Positions 16,525 through 23,992 are shown, numbered from the stretch's first letter. The stretch is DNA of 64,000 nucleotides from Bacillota bacterium (GCA_023426245.1 JAFABB010000030.1:248001-312000); one strand, 5' to 3'. Notes: a model not told the origin generated them from the letters alone. Made by a program: numbers and translations.

Positions 16525-17958
16525 TCAAGCGTTATTACTTGTTAACACTGTTCCGCAAGTTGGGCAAACACCACAGTCCATTAAAGCATTCTGATAGACT
16601 GCTTCCCGTTCCGCTGTGCGCTGTTCCCAATTTGCTTCAGCTTCTTTGGATTGATTTATACTTGATAAAGTGGAAGCAATCCGTGTTGACAGTAGTGTTA
16701 AATCTGTTTTTCTCGCCATACCATTTGTGACCGCCGCGACTAGGGATTCAGCCTGGTCGATATTACTAAACTTTTCTATTGTGACTTGGGCATTATTTAG
16801 AGCATTTTTGATTACGTTCCATTGATTTTTTAATAAAGTCAAACTGGTCAAACTTCCCTTGGATTTGTCGAGTTCAGCAAAGAGGTCTGCCGTTTGGTTT
16901 AAATTTACGTATCGCCTTAAAAGCTCTTTGGTGGCATCAATTTTGATGGTAACGGTCGCCCACATACTTTTATTGATTGAAAGAGTACTTTGGGTTTTCA
17001 AGCCATTTTCAGCTTGATTTGCTTTATCGACTGCCATATCCAGGCTTTGTAATTTAAACAATACTTTTTGGAGATCGATAACAATCGTTTCGCTATCTTT
17101 CAACCTGGATTTAAGAGCCTGTAAATTTTGCGTTCTGTCACCAGCCGCACGAGACGCAATCATGACACTTTCAGCCGTTTCAACATGAGCCCATTTCGTT
17201 AAGGTTTGATTGCAGGAAGAGATATTTTGACTTAAGATTGCATAATTATTTCTTAGAGCTATCAGTTTTTCATATCGCTCCTGGCCTGACCGAATCGTTT
17301 CGGCCAGCTGTTCCAATTGAGCAATCTTTTGTGCCATAACGGGTAAATAATCGTATCCACTGATCGCCGTTTCCAGGTTAGCCAGTTCAGCTGTAAGGTC
17401 TGTCTTGTCCTGATTTCGATGAAACAAATCAGTCCCTAAAGTTTTTCCTGCCTGGTCGATTTCTTCTGTCCCGGCAAGTTTACCTAACGCCTTTGCCCGT
17501 GTTCCAGCGCTTACCGACTTCCCTAAGAATGGCCCGTCAAGTTGTTCGGCCAGATTTAAATTTAATTCCAAGTCTCCGATTGTTACCGGCTGAACGCCAG
17601 TAATCTTTCGAATTTCTAAGGGAACATCATTCCCAAAACCTTCAAAAACTTCTGGCGCTTCTCTCGCTGTATTAGGTGTAATGATTTTATATTGATTCTT
17701 GCTGGCGGAACGCTCACGAATAACTATTTGGCCGCTTTGGTATTCAATGCTTACGCGGGCAAAGGTACAACCAACCCGGATAAAATCAATCCCTTGCGGG
17801 GCATTGTAAAGGACCCAGCGAATCGCTCTTATTATTGCGCTTTTTCCTGTATCCGAAGGCCCGATTACTACAGTTAATTGCCCATTTGGCGCAAATTCAA
17901 CGATTGTTTTTTCATGGCTTTGGAAATTTTCAATTATAACTCGCTTGATATCGTTCAT
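16525..17958 (-). CDS. sbcC: SbcC/Rad50 N-terminal half with zinc-hook-like end
   Basis: The 477-residue protein starts with the Rad50-type head: RVIIENFQSHEKT, then Walker A GPSDTGKS (33-40), a Q-loop region and a long coiled-coil domain. Near the C terminus are C462, C465 and C468 (CGVCPTCG), shaped like half of a zinc hook. It has no signature or Walker B, which are encoded at 15591-16238. The gene opens the split sbcC/sbcD module. Two protomers could pair through this Cys end. Confidence 0.85.
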   Translation of the reverse strand: MNDIKRVIIENFQSHEKTIVEFAPNGQLTVVIGPSDTGKSAIIRAIRWVLYNAPQGIDFIRVGCTFARVSIEYQSGQIVIRERSASKNQYKIITPNTAREAPEVFEGFGNDVPLEIRKITGVQPVTIGDLELNLNLAEQLDGPFLGKSVSAGTRAKALGKLAGTEEIDQAGKTLGTDLFHRNQDKTDLTAELANLETAISGYDYLPVMAQKIAQLEQLAETIRSGQERYEKLIALRNNYAILSQNISSCNQTLTKWAHVETAESVMIASRAAGDRTQNLQALKSRLKDSETIVIDLQKVLFKLQSLDMAVDKANQAENGLKTQSTLSINKSMWATVTIKIDATKELLRRYVNLNQTADLFAELDKSKGSLTSLTLLKNQWNVIKNALNNAQVTIEKFSNIDQAESLVAAVTNGMARKTDLTLLSTRIASTLSSINQSKEAEANWEQRTAEREAVYQNALMDCGVCPTCGTVLTSNNA

Positions 17959-18018
17959 GGAGAGGACCTCCTTTCTTCAAAGAGTTCATTGGGGACCTTG
18001 TGGTCCCCAGCGGTTGAA

Positions 18019-18849
18019 TTAATAAGCTTGGTTATTGGAGTTCTGAAGATTCTCTGCCGTTTTGTCGAATTCTTCATCTTTGGCTGTTGCTGCAAGCTGT
18101 TTCATGGTTGTGTAATCAACAACCATGTCGTTTTTGAGGTCATTTTTAAGCTCATTCATAATGGCTTTCTCACCCTGGGTTAAAGTCGTTCCCCGGGTAA
18201 ACTTTACGGCAGAGTATTTAGATTTTCTACCTTGGACACTTTCTAGGCTGATTTCGGTAATTACACCATGGAGCGGTTGACCAATTTTCTTGATAAGAAA
18301 CTGCCGGTAATCTCTAAAGTTTGTTAATGAAGTACGTGGAAGGTCAACTAACACCGGCATTGCTTCGTTTTCTTTAGCAATCCAAATTGCGCAACGATCA
18401 TGGCAATCAGTACCATCGCCACCATTGCGGTCACTGCCCCATTTTTTGAATTTGCAATCAGCGCATTTTTGACCGGCTACGATATTTCCTTCCGGGCATC
18501 CAGATCCGGTTACTCGGTCGGCTGAAAAACAAAAGACCGGTTCCTCTCCTTCTTCTTTCTCGCTATAAGTTTTCTGGTACCAAATGCAATAGTTTTGGAA
18601 TCCAAGAATAACTCCCCGAAAAGAGGTAATAGCTGTTTCTTGGTTATTTTCATTGACAACGGTAAACGATAAACTTCCAGCAGCAGGAACCGAAATCCGA
18701 TCAAAACGTAACTTTTCCCCGTCAGCAATATTGGATTTGATTGCTTCAAGTAAATCATCATGATTTGTGATGATTGGAAGATTAATGGTCGGTTGTACTA
18801 CTTGAATTGCCGTTTCAGCTTGGTTTGCTGCTATATTGGTATTTTCCAT
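18019..18849 (-). CDS. Phage protein with Cys cluster, possible ssDNA-binding
   Basis: The 276-residue protein has a central Cys-rich segment (GCPEG, CADCKFKKWGSDRNGGDG, CHDRCAIWI; about 115-155) after a beta-rich domain. A similar layout, a beta barrel with a CADC...WGS knuckle, is seen in phage proteins described as single-strand binding-like. I cannot confirm the fold. It has an AGGAGG ribosome-binding site and lies next to the SbcC module, in keeping with a recombination role. Its last residues, NNQAY, recur at the end of the protein at 19280-19720. Confidence 0.6.
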   Translation of the reverse strand: MENTNIAANQAETAIQVVQPTINLPIITNHDDLLEAIKSNIADGEKLRFDRISVPAAGSLSFTVVNENNQETAITSFRGVILGFQNYCIWYQKTYSEKEEGEEPVFCFSADRVTGSGCPEGNIVAGQKCADCKFKKWGSDRNGGDGTDCHDRCAIWIAKENEAMPVLVDLPRTSLTNFRDYRQFLIKKIGQPLHGVITEISLESVQGRKSKYSAVKFTRGTTLTQGEKAIMNELKNDLKNDMVVDYTTMKQLAATAKDEEFDKTAENLQNSNNQAY

Positions 18850-19279
18850 AATGGTCCTCCTAGATTTTATTTATTTGGAAGGGGCCGAACCCGCCTTGTC
18901 TTGAATAGACAGTTTCCAGATTCTCTTCAGCTGCCTGAAGAAGGCTAAATTTATTTCAGCGCTGGCGACCCCTATGTAATAGTCGCCTTGTTTATGGCTC
19001 GGTAATCCCTACCATAGGCCCAGGCTTCCCGTCACCGAAACATCAAGAACCATGTTTCACGCCGTCGGTGTCCAGCAAACGCCGTACCGCTTTATGCCGT
19101 TCATCTTGTCAATCGCAGGCATTGCAGGATTCGGATTTATAAACAGGTGGCCGTCCCCGGTGTCCGTATAGACTGACCCTATAACTCTTCGGGACCGTTT
19201 TTTACCAGCCATATTGATATAGCCAGATATTCAGTTTTCTCCGGCTCAATATCAGCCACCAGTTAAACTGGATATTTAT
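18850..19279 (-). other. 430-base stretch of short overlapping frames and hairpins
   Basis: No single long ORF is present. Minus-strand frames include a 26-codon run from about 19256 (starting MADIEPEKTEY if GTG is used) and an overlapping 52-codon frame whose ATG begins MAGKKRSRRV. Two later frames have protein-like composition but no start. A hairpin with arms GGCGAC and GTCGCC lies at 18964-18987. Either several micro-proteins or a gene broken by frameshifts would fit; a structured RNA is a third option. Confidence 0.45.
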
Positions 19280-19720
19280 TTAATAAGCCTGGTTTGAATG
19301 TAAGTCTTCCTTCTGCTCATCCCCGGCCCAGAACCTTAGTTGAGCCGCAATAACCTCTGCTTTATACCGGCATGAGCGGTACTTGTTTTCCAACATTTCA
19401 ACCTCATCCCGGGCTTGTCCAAGTGCCTGTTCTGCCGCCTGGCCTTTCCTTGCTGCCGCTATGTATTCCGCATCGGTCAGGATTAGTTTTGCCAGTTCAG
19501 CTTGACGAGCTTTTTCGTTTGAAAAATTCTTATTGCCAGCGATATCCGTCTTGATTTCATTTTCCCGAGCGACTCGGTCCACATCGACATCATCAAACCT
19601 ACGTTTCAGATCGCGAACCAAACTTTTCCGGGCTTTTATCTGTTCCGGATACCGCTCCAGCTCTATCAAGACAGCAGCTGGGTTAATTTGGTTGTAAAGC
19701 TGTTCTTTGAATTTGTTCAA
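19280..19720 (-). CDS. Coiled-coil phage protein, unknown
   Basis: The 146-residue product is mostly helical with a long coiled-coil-like part (RKSLVRDLKRRFDDVD, then EVEMLENKYRSCRYKAEVI). I chose TTG 19720, which has GGAGTG upstream and overlaps the stop of the upstream gene as TTGA. Its C-terminal SNQAY nearly repeats the end of the protein at 18019-18849. Position suggests recombination or replication. Confidence 0.65.
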   Translation of the reverse strand: MNKFKEQLYNQINPAAVLIELERYPEQIKARKSLVRDLKRRFDDVDVDRVARENEIKTDIAGNKNFSNEKARQAELAKLILTDAEYIAAARKGQAAEQALGQARDEVEMLENKYRSCRYKAEVIAAQLRFWAGDEQKEDLHSNQAY

Positions 19721-19950
19721 GGTGACACTCCTTTCAGATGCACAAATATGATATAAGCCGCATTCCAAATCCAAACTGTAGTCAAATACGCCAGAACATT
19801 GACGATCGCCTCAAGCCTACAATCTTTATAAATGTAGTTCCAGGAATTCCCGATCTTACGCTGTGTTTTGATATCATTGTAGATTTCAATCGTGAGGCAT
19901 ATTGCAAAAACCAAACTACTAAGGGCTAAGATAACACCTGATTTAACCAT
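19717..19950 (-). CDS. Small two-helix membrane protein
   Basis: The 77-residue product has two hydrophobic spans (about 4-22 and 50-72) joined by a basic loop (NDIKTQRKIGNSW). AAGGAAGTGA lies upstream of the ATG. It shares its stop with the TTG start of the next gene. Holin-like length and topology, but it sits in an early operon and its role is unknown. Confidence 0.6.
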   Translation of the reverse strand: MVKSGVILALSSLVFAICLTIEIYNDIKTQRKIGNSWNYIYKDCRLEAIVNVLAYLTTVWIWNAAYIIFVHLKGVSP

Positions 19951-19966
19951 TTAAAAAATCACTTCC

Positions 19967-20152
19967 TTAACTCAGACGTTCTAACCGTTCTTTTAGCTCT
20001 GCGATATCCTCTTCCAGCTTGGCATTTGCAGCTAGTAACTCTTGGTTAGTTTGTAATAGCTCATCAATAGACCGCACTACCCAATCAAGAGTTATTAGCT
20101 TTGATTTATCACCGTTGATATGTAAAAGCTCTTTCGCTTCTTTTGCTTGCAC
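19967..20152 (-). CDS. Leucine-zipper-like mini-protein
   Basis: A 61-residue protein from GTG 20152 with AGGAGG 6 bases upstream. The last 30 residues form a heptad repeat (ELLQTNQELLAANAKLEEDI). The rightward promoter at 20147-20175 overlaps its start region, so transcription there could interfere with its expression. Confidence 0.6.
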   Translation of the reverse strand: MQAKEAKELLHINGDKSKLITLDWVVRSIDELLQTNQELLAANAKLEEDIAELKERLERLS

Positions 20153-20175
20153 GGCTACCTCCTAAATGGTATAAT
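20147..20175 (+). promoter_or_regulatory. Strong sigma-A type promoter (rightward)
   Basis: TTGCAC (20147-20152), a 17-base spacer and TATAAT (20170-20175). It points against the surrounding operon and precedes a terminator by about 20 bases. Confidence 0.75.
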
Positions 20176-20181
20176 TTAGGT

Positions 20182-20236
20182 ATTCCACTAGTTGTGCCGC
20201 TGCGAGTTTTCACGTATCCCGCAGCGGTTTTTTTAT
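20182..20236 (+). ncRNA. Candidate ~55-nt phage small RNA
   Basis: It starts about 7 bases after the TATAAT and ends at an intrinsic terminator. The terminator has arms CCGCTGCG (20197-20204) and CGCAGCGG (20220-20227) and a TTTTTTT tract. No ORF fits. Only this strand has the U-tract, so it is not the terminator of the leftward genes. It could base-pair with a mRNA or control early leftward transcription. Confidence 0.6.
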
Positions 20237-20240
20237 TTGC

Positions 20241-20486
20241 TCATTTTGGGCAATCCCGGTTCGGTCCGCCGTTCTTTTTGACGATTAGATCTAGCGGATT
20301 AATACCCTCACCAATCACTTGGATTCTTCCCTCATCAAACCATTGAGAGCTTTCCAGTTTATTGGATTCTGATTCCGGAGCGATGCAGTACTGATCGCAA
20401 CCAGTTATGTACTCAGAGTGTCCGGTGATAGTTCCGGTAAATCCTGAAATCTTGTCCTTTGCTTTCTGGCCTAACGCAATCATCAT
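20241..20486 (-). CDS. Conserved-type small phage protein
   Basis: The 81-residue protein begins IALGQKAKDKISGFTGTITGHSEYITGCDQYCIAPE, an SH3/KOW-like beta pattern seen in phage proteins of unknown function. The ATG follows AGGAGG. Downstream residues SSQWFDEGRIQVIG fit the same pattern. No catalytic residues. Confidence 0.7.
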   Translation of the reverse strand: MMIALGQKAKDKISGFTGTITGHSEYITGCDQYCIAPESESNKLESSQWFDEGRIQVIGEGINPLDLIVKKNGGPNRDCPK

Positions 20487-20848
20487 TTATCCTCCTTTCG
20501 TTAAATTGTGCCGGTCTTTCCCGGCTTGTCAGCAGGACTGAAACTTTAGTGGGCCATCCTGCCGCCGCTCTTGGCGGGTGCATATTAAGGGTGAGAGTCT
20601 TTCAACTCGCTATTTCCCCTTACAAAAGGACTTCCTAACCTCCCTCATCCCCTTTCGGGCTGACGGGTTTTCTAGATTACCCTTGGGGCTTCAAGGATAC
20701 CTTTTGGTTTGCCCTAGGAAGCCCTTTTGTAAAGGGAGCCTGTCCACTCCCTATGTGATGCTATTGAGTTGTCAAGGTGCAATTTGAGGTACTTCACATT
20801 ACAGGAGCGTCACGAATCCGCATAGCGGCCACCCCTTTCATTGATTAA
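20487..20848 (-). other. Structured non-coding stretch beside HNH gene
   Basis: No gene is seen in these 360 bases. Arms at 20616-20637 and 20715-20736 pair over about 20 bases with two mismatches. On the minus strand a GCCC-GAAA-GGGG tetraloop lies between them, and further small stems (GCCGG...CCGGC, CCGC...GCGG) follow. GAAA is a GNRA loop only on the minus strand, so a leftward RNA is more likely. It could be a leader RNA, part of an HNH-associated mobile element or the remnant of a group I intron. Confidence 0.55.
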
Positions 20849-21343
20849 TTAAGTTGATTTTCTTTTTCTTCTTGTATAAGTAGGATTTAATAACTCTTCT
20901 CCTTTAAAACCATTTGCGAACCGATTGTACATCGTGTGATAAGGTATGTTTATATCTTTGGCCCAATCTGAAAGCGATTTAGTAATCCCATTAATGGTAA
21001 TAAAGTTACTACTTACGCAATAAGTTGGCGTTTTGCGAGGTCTTTTATTTCGACTATTTTCAAGGTGCGTAACCCATCTACAATTATTTGGCTCATAATT
21101 ACCGTCAACATTCCTTCTGTCTATTTCCAAGTCAGGAGAATATCCGTTAGATAAAGCCCATTTTGCAAATGATTCAAATTCCAGCCACTCTTCACAAACC
21201 TTGATTCCTCTTGCTCCGTAATTTTGATATCGTTCATCCTTTGGGTTCGTACATCGCCTTATCATAAACCGCCACCGATTATAAAGAATGCGATATTTGT
21301 GATAACCAATTTGTTCACAAATGATTTTTGATTTTATCTGCAT
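20849..21343 (-). CDS. HNH-type homing endonuclease-like protein
   Basis: The 164-residue protein contains YNRWRFMIRRC, YGARGIKVCEEWLEFESFAKWA, then LEIDRRNVDGNYEPNNCRWVT and N-rich basic residues. This is the family of HNH/AP2-linked homing endonucleases common in phages. A DNA-binding helix (SLSDWAKDINIPYHTMYNRF) follows, resembling a NUMOD-type motif. ATG 21343 follows GGAGG. Such genes insert themselves at specific sites; structured sequence lies on both sides. Confidence 0.85.
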   Translation of the reverse strand: MQIKSKIICEQIGYHKYRILYNRWRFMIRRCTNPKDERYQNYGARGIKVCEEWLEFESFAKWALSNGYSPDLEIDRRNVDGNYEPNNCRWVTHLENSRNKRPRKTPTYCVSSNFITINGITKSLSDWAKDINIPYHTMYNRFANGFKGEELLNPTYTRRKRKST

Positions 21344-21474
21344 TTTCACGTCCTCCAATCTGGATTCTTTGTTTCTTACCGCGCAGGATGGTTAAACTTA
21401 CGGCAAAGAACCCAGGTTGGAAGTCGCGACTTTCCCAGGGTCGCGGCTTCTATATGTCAAGGAGGTAGGAAAGG
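21344..21474 (-). other. Hairpins flanking the HNH gene
   Basis: Two stems are present: 21360-21371 with 21404-21415 (11 of 12 pairs) and 21420-21430 with 21440-21450 (10 of 11 pairs). They lie just 5' of the HNH gene on the coding strand. No U-tract follows, so they are not obvious terminators. Confidence 0.5.
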
Positions 21475-21561
21475 CTAAAATGAATTTAAGATTGCAATGA
21501 AAGCGGATATTACCAAAGCGCTACAAATGGCGAAACCTATGATTTCTTTAAATTTGATCAT
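21475..21561 (-). CDS. 28-residue membrane micro-protein
   Basis: A 28-residue ORF with AGGAGG 9 bases before its ATG. The sequence is a single hydrophobic helix flanked by MIKFKE and NSF. It precedes the HNH region in the leftward operon. Its size and composition suit a small membrane regulator, but expression is untested. Confidence 0.55.
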   Translation of the reverse strand: MIKFKEIIGFAICSALVISAFIAILNSF

Positions 21562-21631
21562 TGGAGCGAGCCTCCTAAAAGGAATTTGTTTCCTATTGAC
21601 GAATTAAACTCTTAAAAGGGAGTTGATATTA

Positions 21632-22183
21632 TTGGCAAGTAGGACTTATTACGATGTTGCTCAAATTTGTAAAAATGGTCATTTAATAAATTCTCATGCC
21701 CATTCAAATCAAGAATCCAATCAAAAAGCTTGTACAGAGTGTGGTCAATCAACGTATACGGCTTGTCCTGATTGTAATCAGCCAATTCGTGGATGTAGAC
21801 ATGTTGACCGTGAAGAATTTGTTTCCGGTAATTCAATTACTGGTGAATATAAGACAAGAATTGAAACATATTGTCAAAAAGTTCCTTATAAAATCCCATC
21901 ATACTGTCATAATTGTGGGCAACCATATCCGTGGACTGCTGCCAAGCTTGAAGCTGCTAAATTATTAATTGAAGAAGATGACCAACTTGGCCTTGATGAG
22001 AAAGGAATTTTGAATTCCGTTTTATCTGACTTAATTGTTGATACTCCTCGCACTCAATTGGCCGTTGCTAGATTTAAAAGAATTACATCGAAAGCTTTAT
22101 CTATTACCGGTGATGGGTTAAAAAATATTTTCATTGAAATTTGTTCCGAAGCAGTTAAAAAAGCATTATGGCCTGGTCTTTGA
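21632..22183 (+). CDS. DUF2321-like zinc-ribbon protein
   Basis: The 183-residue protein has YYDVAQICKNGHLINS, CTECG, CPDCNQPIRGCRHV and SYCHNCGQPYPWT, a repeated zinc-ribbon pattern that I match to DUF2321. A helical C-terminal domain follows (about 105-183). It is the only rightward gene inside the leftward early operon and looks AT-richer, which suggests a separately acquired accessory gene. TTG 21632 follows AAAAGGGAG; the TTG at 21623 would be too close to it. Function unknown. Confidence 0.75.
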   Translation: MASRTYYDVAQICKNGHLINSHAHSNQESNQKACTECGQSTYTACPDCNQPIRGCRHVDREEFVSGNSITGEYKTRIETYCQKVPYKIPSYCHNCGQPYPWTAAKLEAAKLLIEEDDQLGLDEKGILNSVLSDLIVDTPRTQLAVARFKRITSKALSITGDGLKNIFIEICSEAVKKALWPGL

Positions 22184-22185
22184 GG

Positions 22186-22362
22186 CTAATATGTATACCC
22201 CGGACACTTCCCTTGACCGCAGTTATAAGGCCCTTTCTTTACCCAACAGTTACAAGTATCAACCATCTTTCTGCCGCATCCCTTGCAAAAGTTTCCGGAA
22301 TGATATTCTTTGCCGCAGGATGGACAAGTCGGTATGTAACGATCATCTGGTGCGTTGGTCAT
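22186..22362 (-). CDS. Eight-Cys zinc-ribbon mini-protein
   Basis: A 58-residue ORF, convergent with the preceding rightward gene. Cys lie at 13, 16, 26, 29, 37, 39, 48 and 53 (CPSC, CKGCG, CNC, C...C), suitable for two metal sites. AAGGCGG lies about 8 bases before the ATG. It is in line with the HTH gene upstream. Confidence 0.65.
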   Translation of the reverse strand: MTNAPDDRYIPTCPSCGKEYHSGNFCKGCGRKMVDTCNCWVKKGPYNCGQGKCPGYTY

Positions 22363-22365
22363 TGA

Positions 22366-22662
22366 TTACACCGCCTTTTCATCAGTTTCAACTTCCGTTT
22401 CAAAAAGCTTCACATCACTAATAATTCCAAAATGCAATCCAAATTCACGCTTAACAATCACATAAGTTGAGCCGATCTTATGGCAGGGGATAAATTCCAT
22501 ATCTGGATTCACAGGCTTACGAATAACAGGATTATAATTTTTAAGCAATCCATAAATCGTTGATTTGCTACGTTTAAGAAATTTAGCTAAAATCAAAGGC
22601 CCAAATGTATCTTCTAAATCATCAAATCTTAATGGTGGTTCTTCTTTGCGTTTACGGCCCAT
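22366..22662 (-). CDS. HTH DNA-binding phage protein
   Basis: The 98-residue protein has a predicted helix-turn-helix (about residues 18-45: LILAKFLKRSKSTIYGLLKNY) typical of excisionase or regulator folds. ATG 22662 follows AAGGAGC. It is the second gene of the leftward early operon and may act as an early regulator. Confidence 0.65.
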   Translation of the reverse strand: MGRKRKEEPPLRFDDLEDTFGPLILAKFLKRSKSTIYGLLKNYNPVIRKPVNPDMEFIPCHKIGSTYVIVKREFGLHFGIISDVKLFETEVETDEKAV

Positions 22663-22720
22663 GATAATCAGCTCCTTAATTGACAAGGTTTCGTTTTCTT
22701 ATGAATTGTATTGATTTCTT

Positions 22721-22954
22721 TTAATGTTGCATCTCATTTCCGAAAATCTCTTCTTCCGGAACTCCAAACCCAATGGCTATAGCCCTACGACTATTACGTC
22801 GTGGGAAACTTTTTCCGGAAGCCCAAAGCCAATAATTTTTTTTATTGGTGCCACACATTTCAGCGGCTTTATCTTGAGACCACTTATTGATAGCCCTAAG
22901 GGCTTCCATTTTTTCATTCCATGATAATTTTTGAATTATAGAATTAATATCCAT
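22721..22954 (-). CDS. Cro-like HTH protein
   Basis: The 77-residue protein has a XRE-like helix-turn-helix (KWSQDKAAEMCGTNKKNYWLWASG). It starts at ATG 22954, 9 bases after AAGGA. First gene leftward from the divergent operator region, opposite the repressor gene, the normal position for Cro. Confidence 0.8.
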   Translation of the reverse strand: MDINSIIQKLSWNEKMEALRAINKWSQDKAAEMCGTNKKNYWLWASGKSFPRRNSRRAIAIGFGVPEEEIFGNEMQH

Positions 22955-22970
22955 AGAATCCACATCCTTT

Positions 22971-23134
22971 TGACTCTTATTGGCGTCATTTAATGATATT
23001 GTAGCATAAAAAGGATATTAAACAACTTCATTTTGACGCCAATAAGAGTCAATTATTTAGATTGTATCCTTTTAGCGTCTTTTTTTCATTTGTTTTAAAA
23101 TATTATTGATTTAATGACGCCAATAGCGTAAAAT
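22971..23134. promoter_or_regulatory. Divergent early promoters with phage operators
   Basis: Operator copies are TGACTCTTATTGGCGTCA at 22971-22988, its exact inverted complement at 23034-23051, and a shorter TGACGCCAATAGCG at 23115. Leftward promoter: TTGTTT, 16 bases, TACAAT between the first two operators. Rightward promoter: TTGATT (23106-23111), 17 bases, TAAAAT (23129-23134), covered by the third operator. Binding of the repressor or Cro at these sites would set the lysis-lysogeny choice. Confidence 0.8.
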
Positions 23135-23155
23135 AAAAATGGAGGTGTTTGGGCT

Positions 23156-23794
23156 GTGGTGTTATCTAAAAAGGATTTAGGAGAAACGATTAAGTTAGCT
23201 AGAGGGATTAAATCGGCGATGAGCGGTGCTAAATATACTCAGGCAAATTTATCAGATGAAATAGGAATTTCCCGAAGCTATTTAGGAGATATTGAAGCAG
23301 GTCGTAAATATCCTAATTATGTTTTACTAAACAAAATTGCTGACGCTTGTGGAGTTCCATTTAGTTTTTTTGATAATAATATTGTAAAATTCAATGATCG
23401 TATTAAAGAATTACGCGAAAAAAAAGGACTATCAATCGAAGAATTAGCCAGATTAACAAATATTGATGTAGACTCGATAATTAAGACTGAAAATGGTGAT
23501 TTAGTCTTTTTTGATATTATTAAAAAAATTTGTGAGGTTCTCGATTGTGATCCTGAAGAATTTAAAACTCTCCTCAGTTATGATTGGTATGTTAGAGGTA
23601 TAGAAAAAAAAATTACCATACCTCACGATTACTTTGCAAATTTAACTGATGATGAAATGAATTTAGTAGCTCGTTACCGTAACCTTCCCTCGAATTATCG
23701 AGATGCTTTATTATCTAGTTTGGAGAGTCTCGAGCGACTGGTCGAAGACGAACACGCAAAGAAAGAACAATCTTCTACAAACGAGGTTGGTTAA
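23156..23794 (+). CDS. Phage repressor with two HTH domains
   Basis: The 212-residue protein has a first XRE domain (about 8-68, QANLSDEIGISRSYLGDIEAG) and a second (about 80-140, IEELARLTNIDVDSIIKTENG). No S24 peptidase or ImmA-type C-terminal domain is present. It ends with a charged helical tail. GTG 23156 (or 23159) follows GGAGGTG. It probably represses the leftward promoter at the TGACGCCAATA operators. Without a self-cleavage domain, induction would need another mechanism. Confidence 0.85.
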   Translation: MVLSKKDLGETIKLARGIKSAMSGAKYTQANLSDEIGISRSYLGDIEAGRKYPNYVLLNKIADACGVPFSFFDNNIVKFNDRIKELREKKGLSIEELARLTNIDVDSIIKTENGDLVFFDIIKKICEVLDCDPEEFKTLLSYDWYVRGIEKKITIPHDYFANLTDDEMNLVARYRNLPSNYRDALLSSLESLERLVEDEHAKKEQSSTNEVG

Positions 23795-23797
23795 TAT

Positions 23798-23992
23798 ATG
23801 CCCATTAAAAAGAAGCTTATCGAACGAGTTTATCCAGATATTTTGAATATGGGTGAATTGCGAAGTTATCTCCGAGTGTCTTATGATACAGCTATGCAAT
23901 TAATAGTATCCGGTCAAATTCCAGCAAAACAAATCGGACGTGAATGGCGGATACCTAAAGAATCTGTTATTGATTGGATTAAATCAAAATAG
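23798..23992 (+). CDS. Excisionase-family HTH protein
   Basis: The 64-residue protein contains LRSYLRVSYDTAMQLIVSGQIPAKQIGREWRIPK, a MerR-like wing pattern of the excisionase/helix_turn_helix_17 family. It lies between repressor and integrase, in the lysogeny unit. It may steer the integrase toward excision, or bind at att sites. Confidence 0.8.
   Translation: MPIKKKLIERVYPDILNMGELRSYLRVSYDTAMQLIVSGQIPAKQIGREWRIPKESVIDWIKSK

Noticed and set aside
20487..20848. tRNA cluster or rRNA fragment
   Set aside because: No cloverleaf with a T-loop GTTC.A and no conserved rRNA blocks were found; only generic stems are present.
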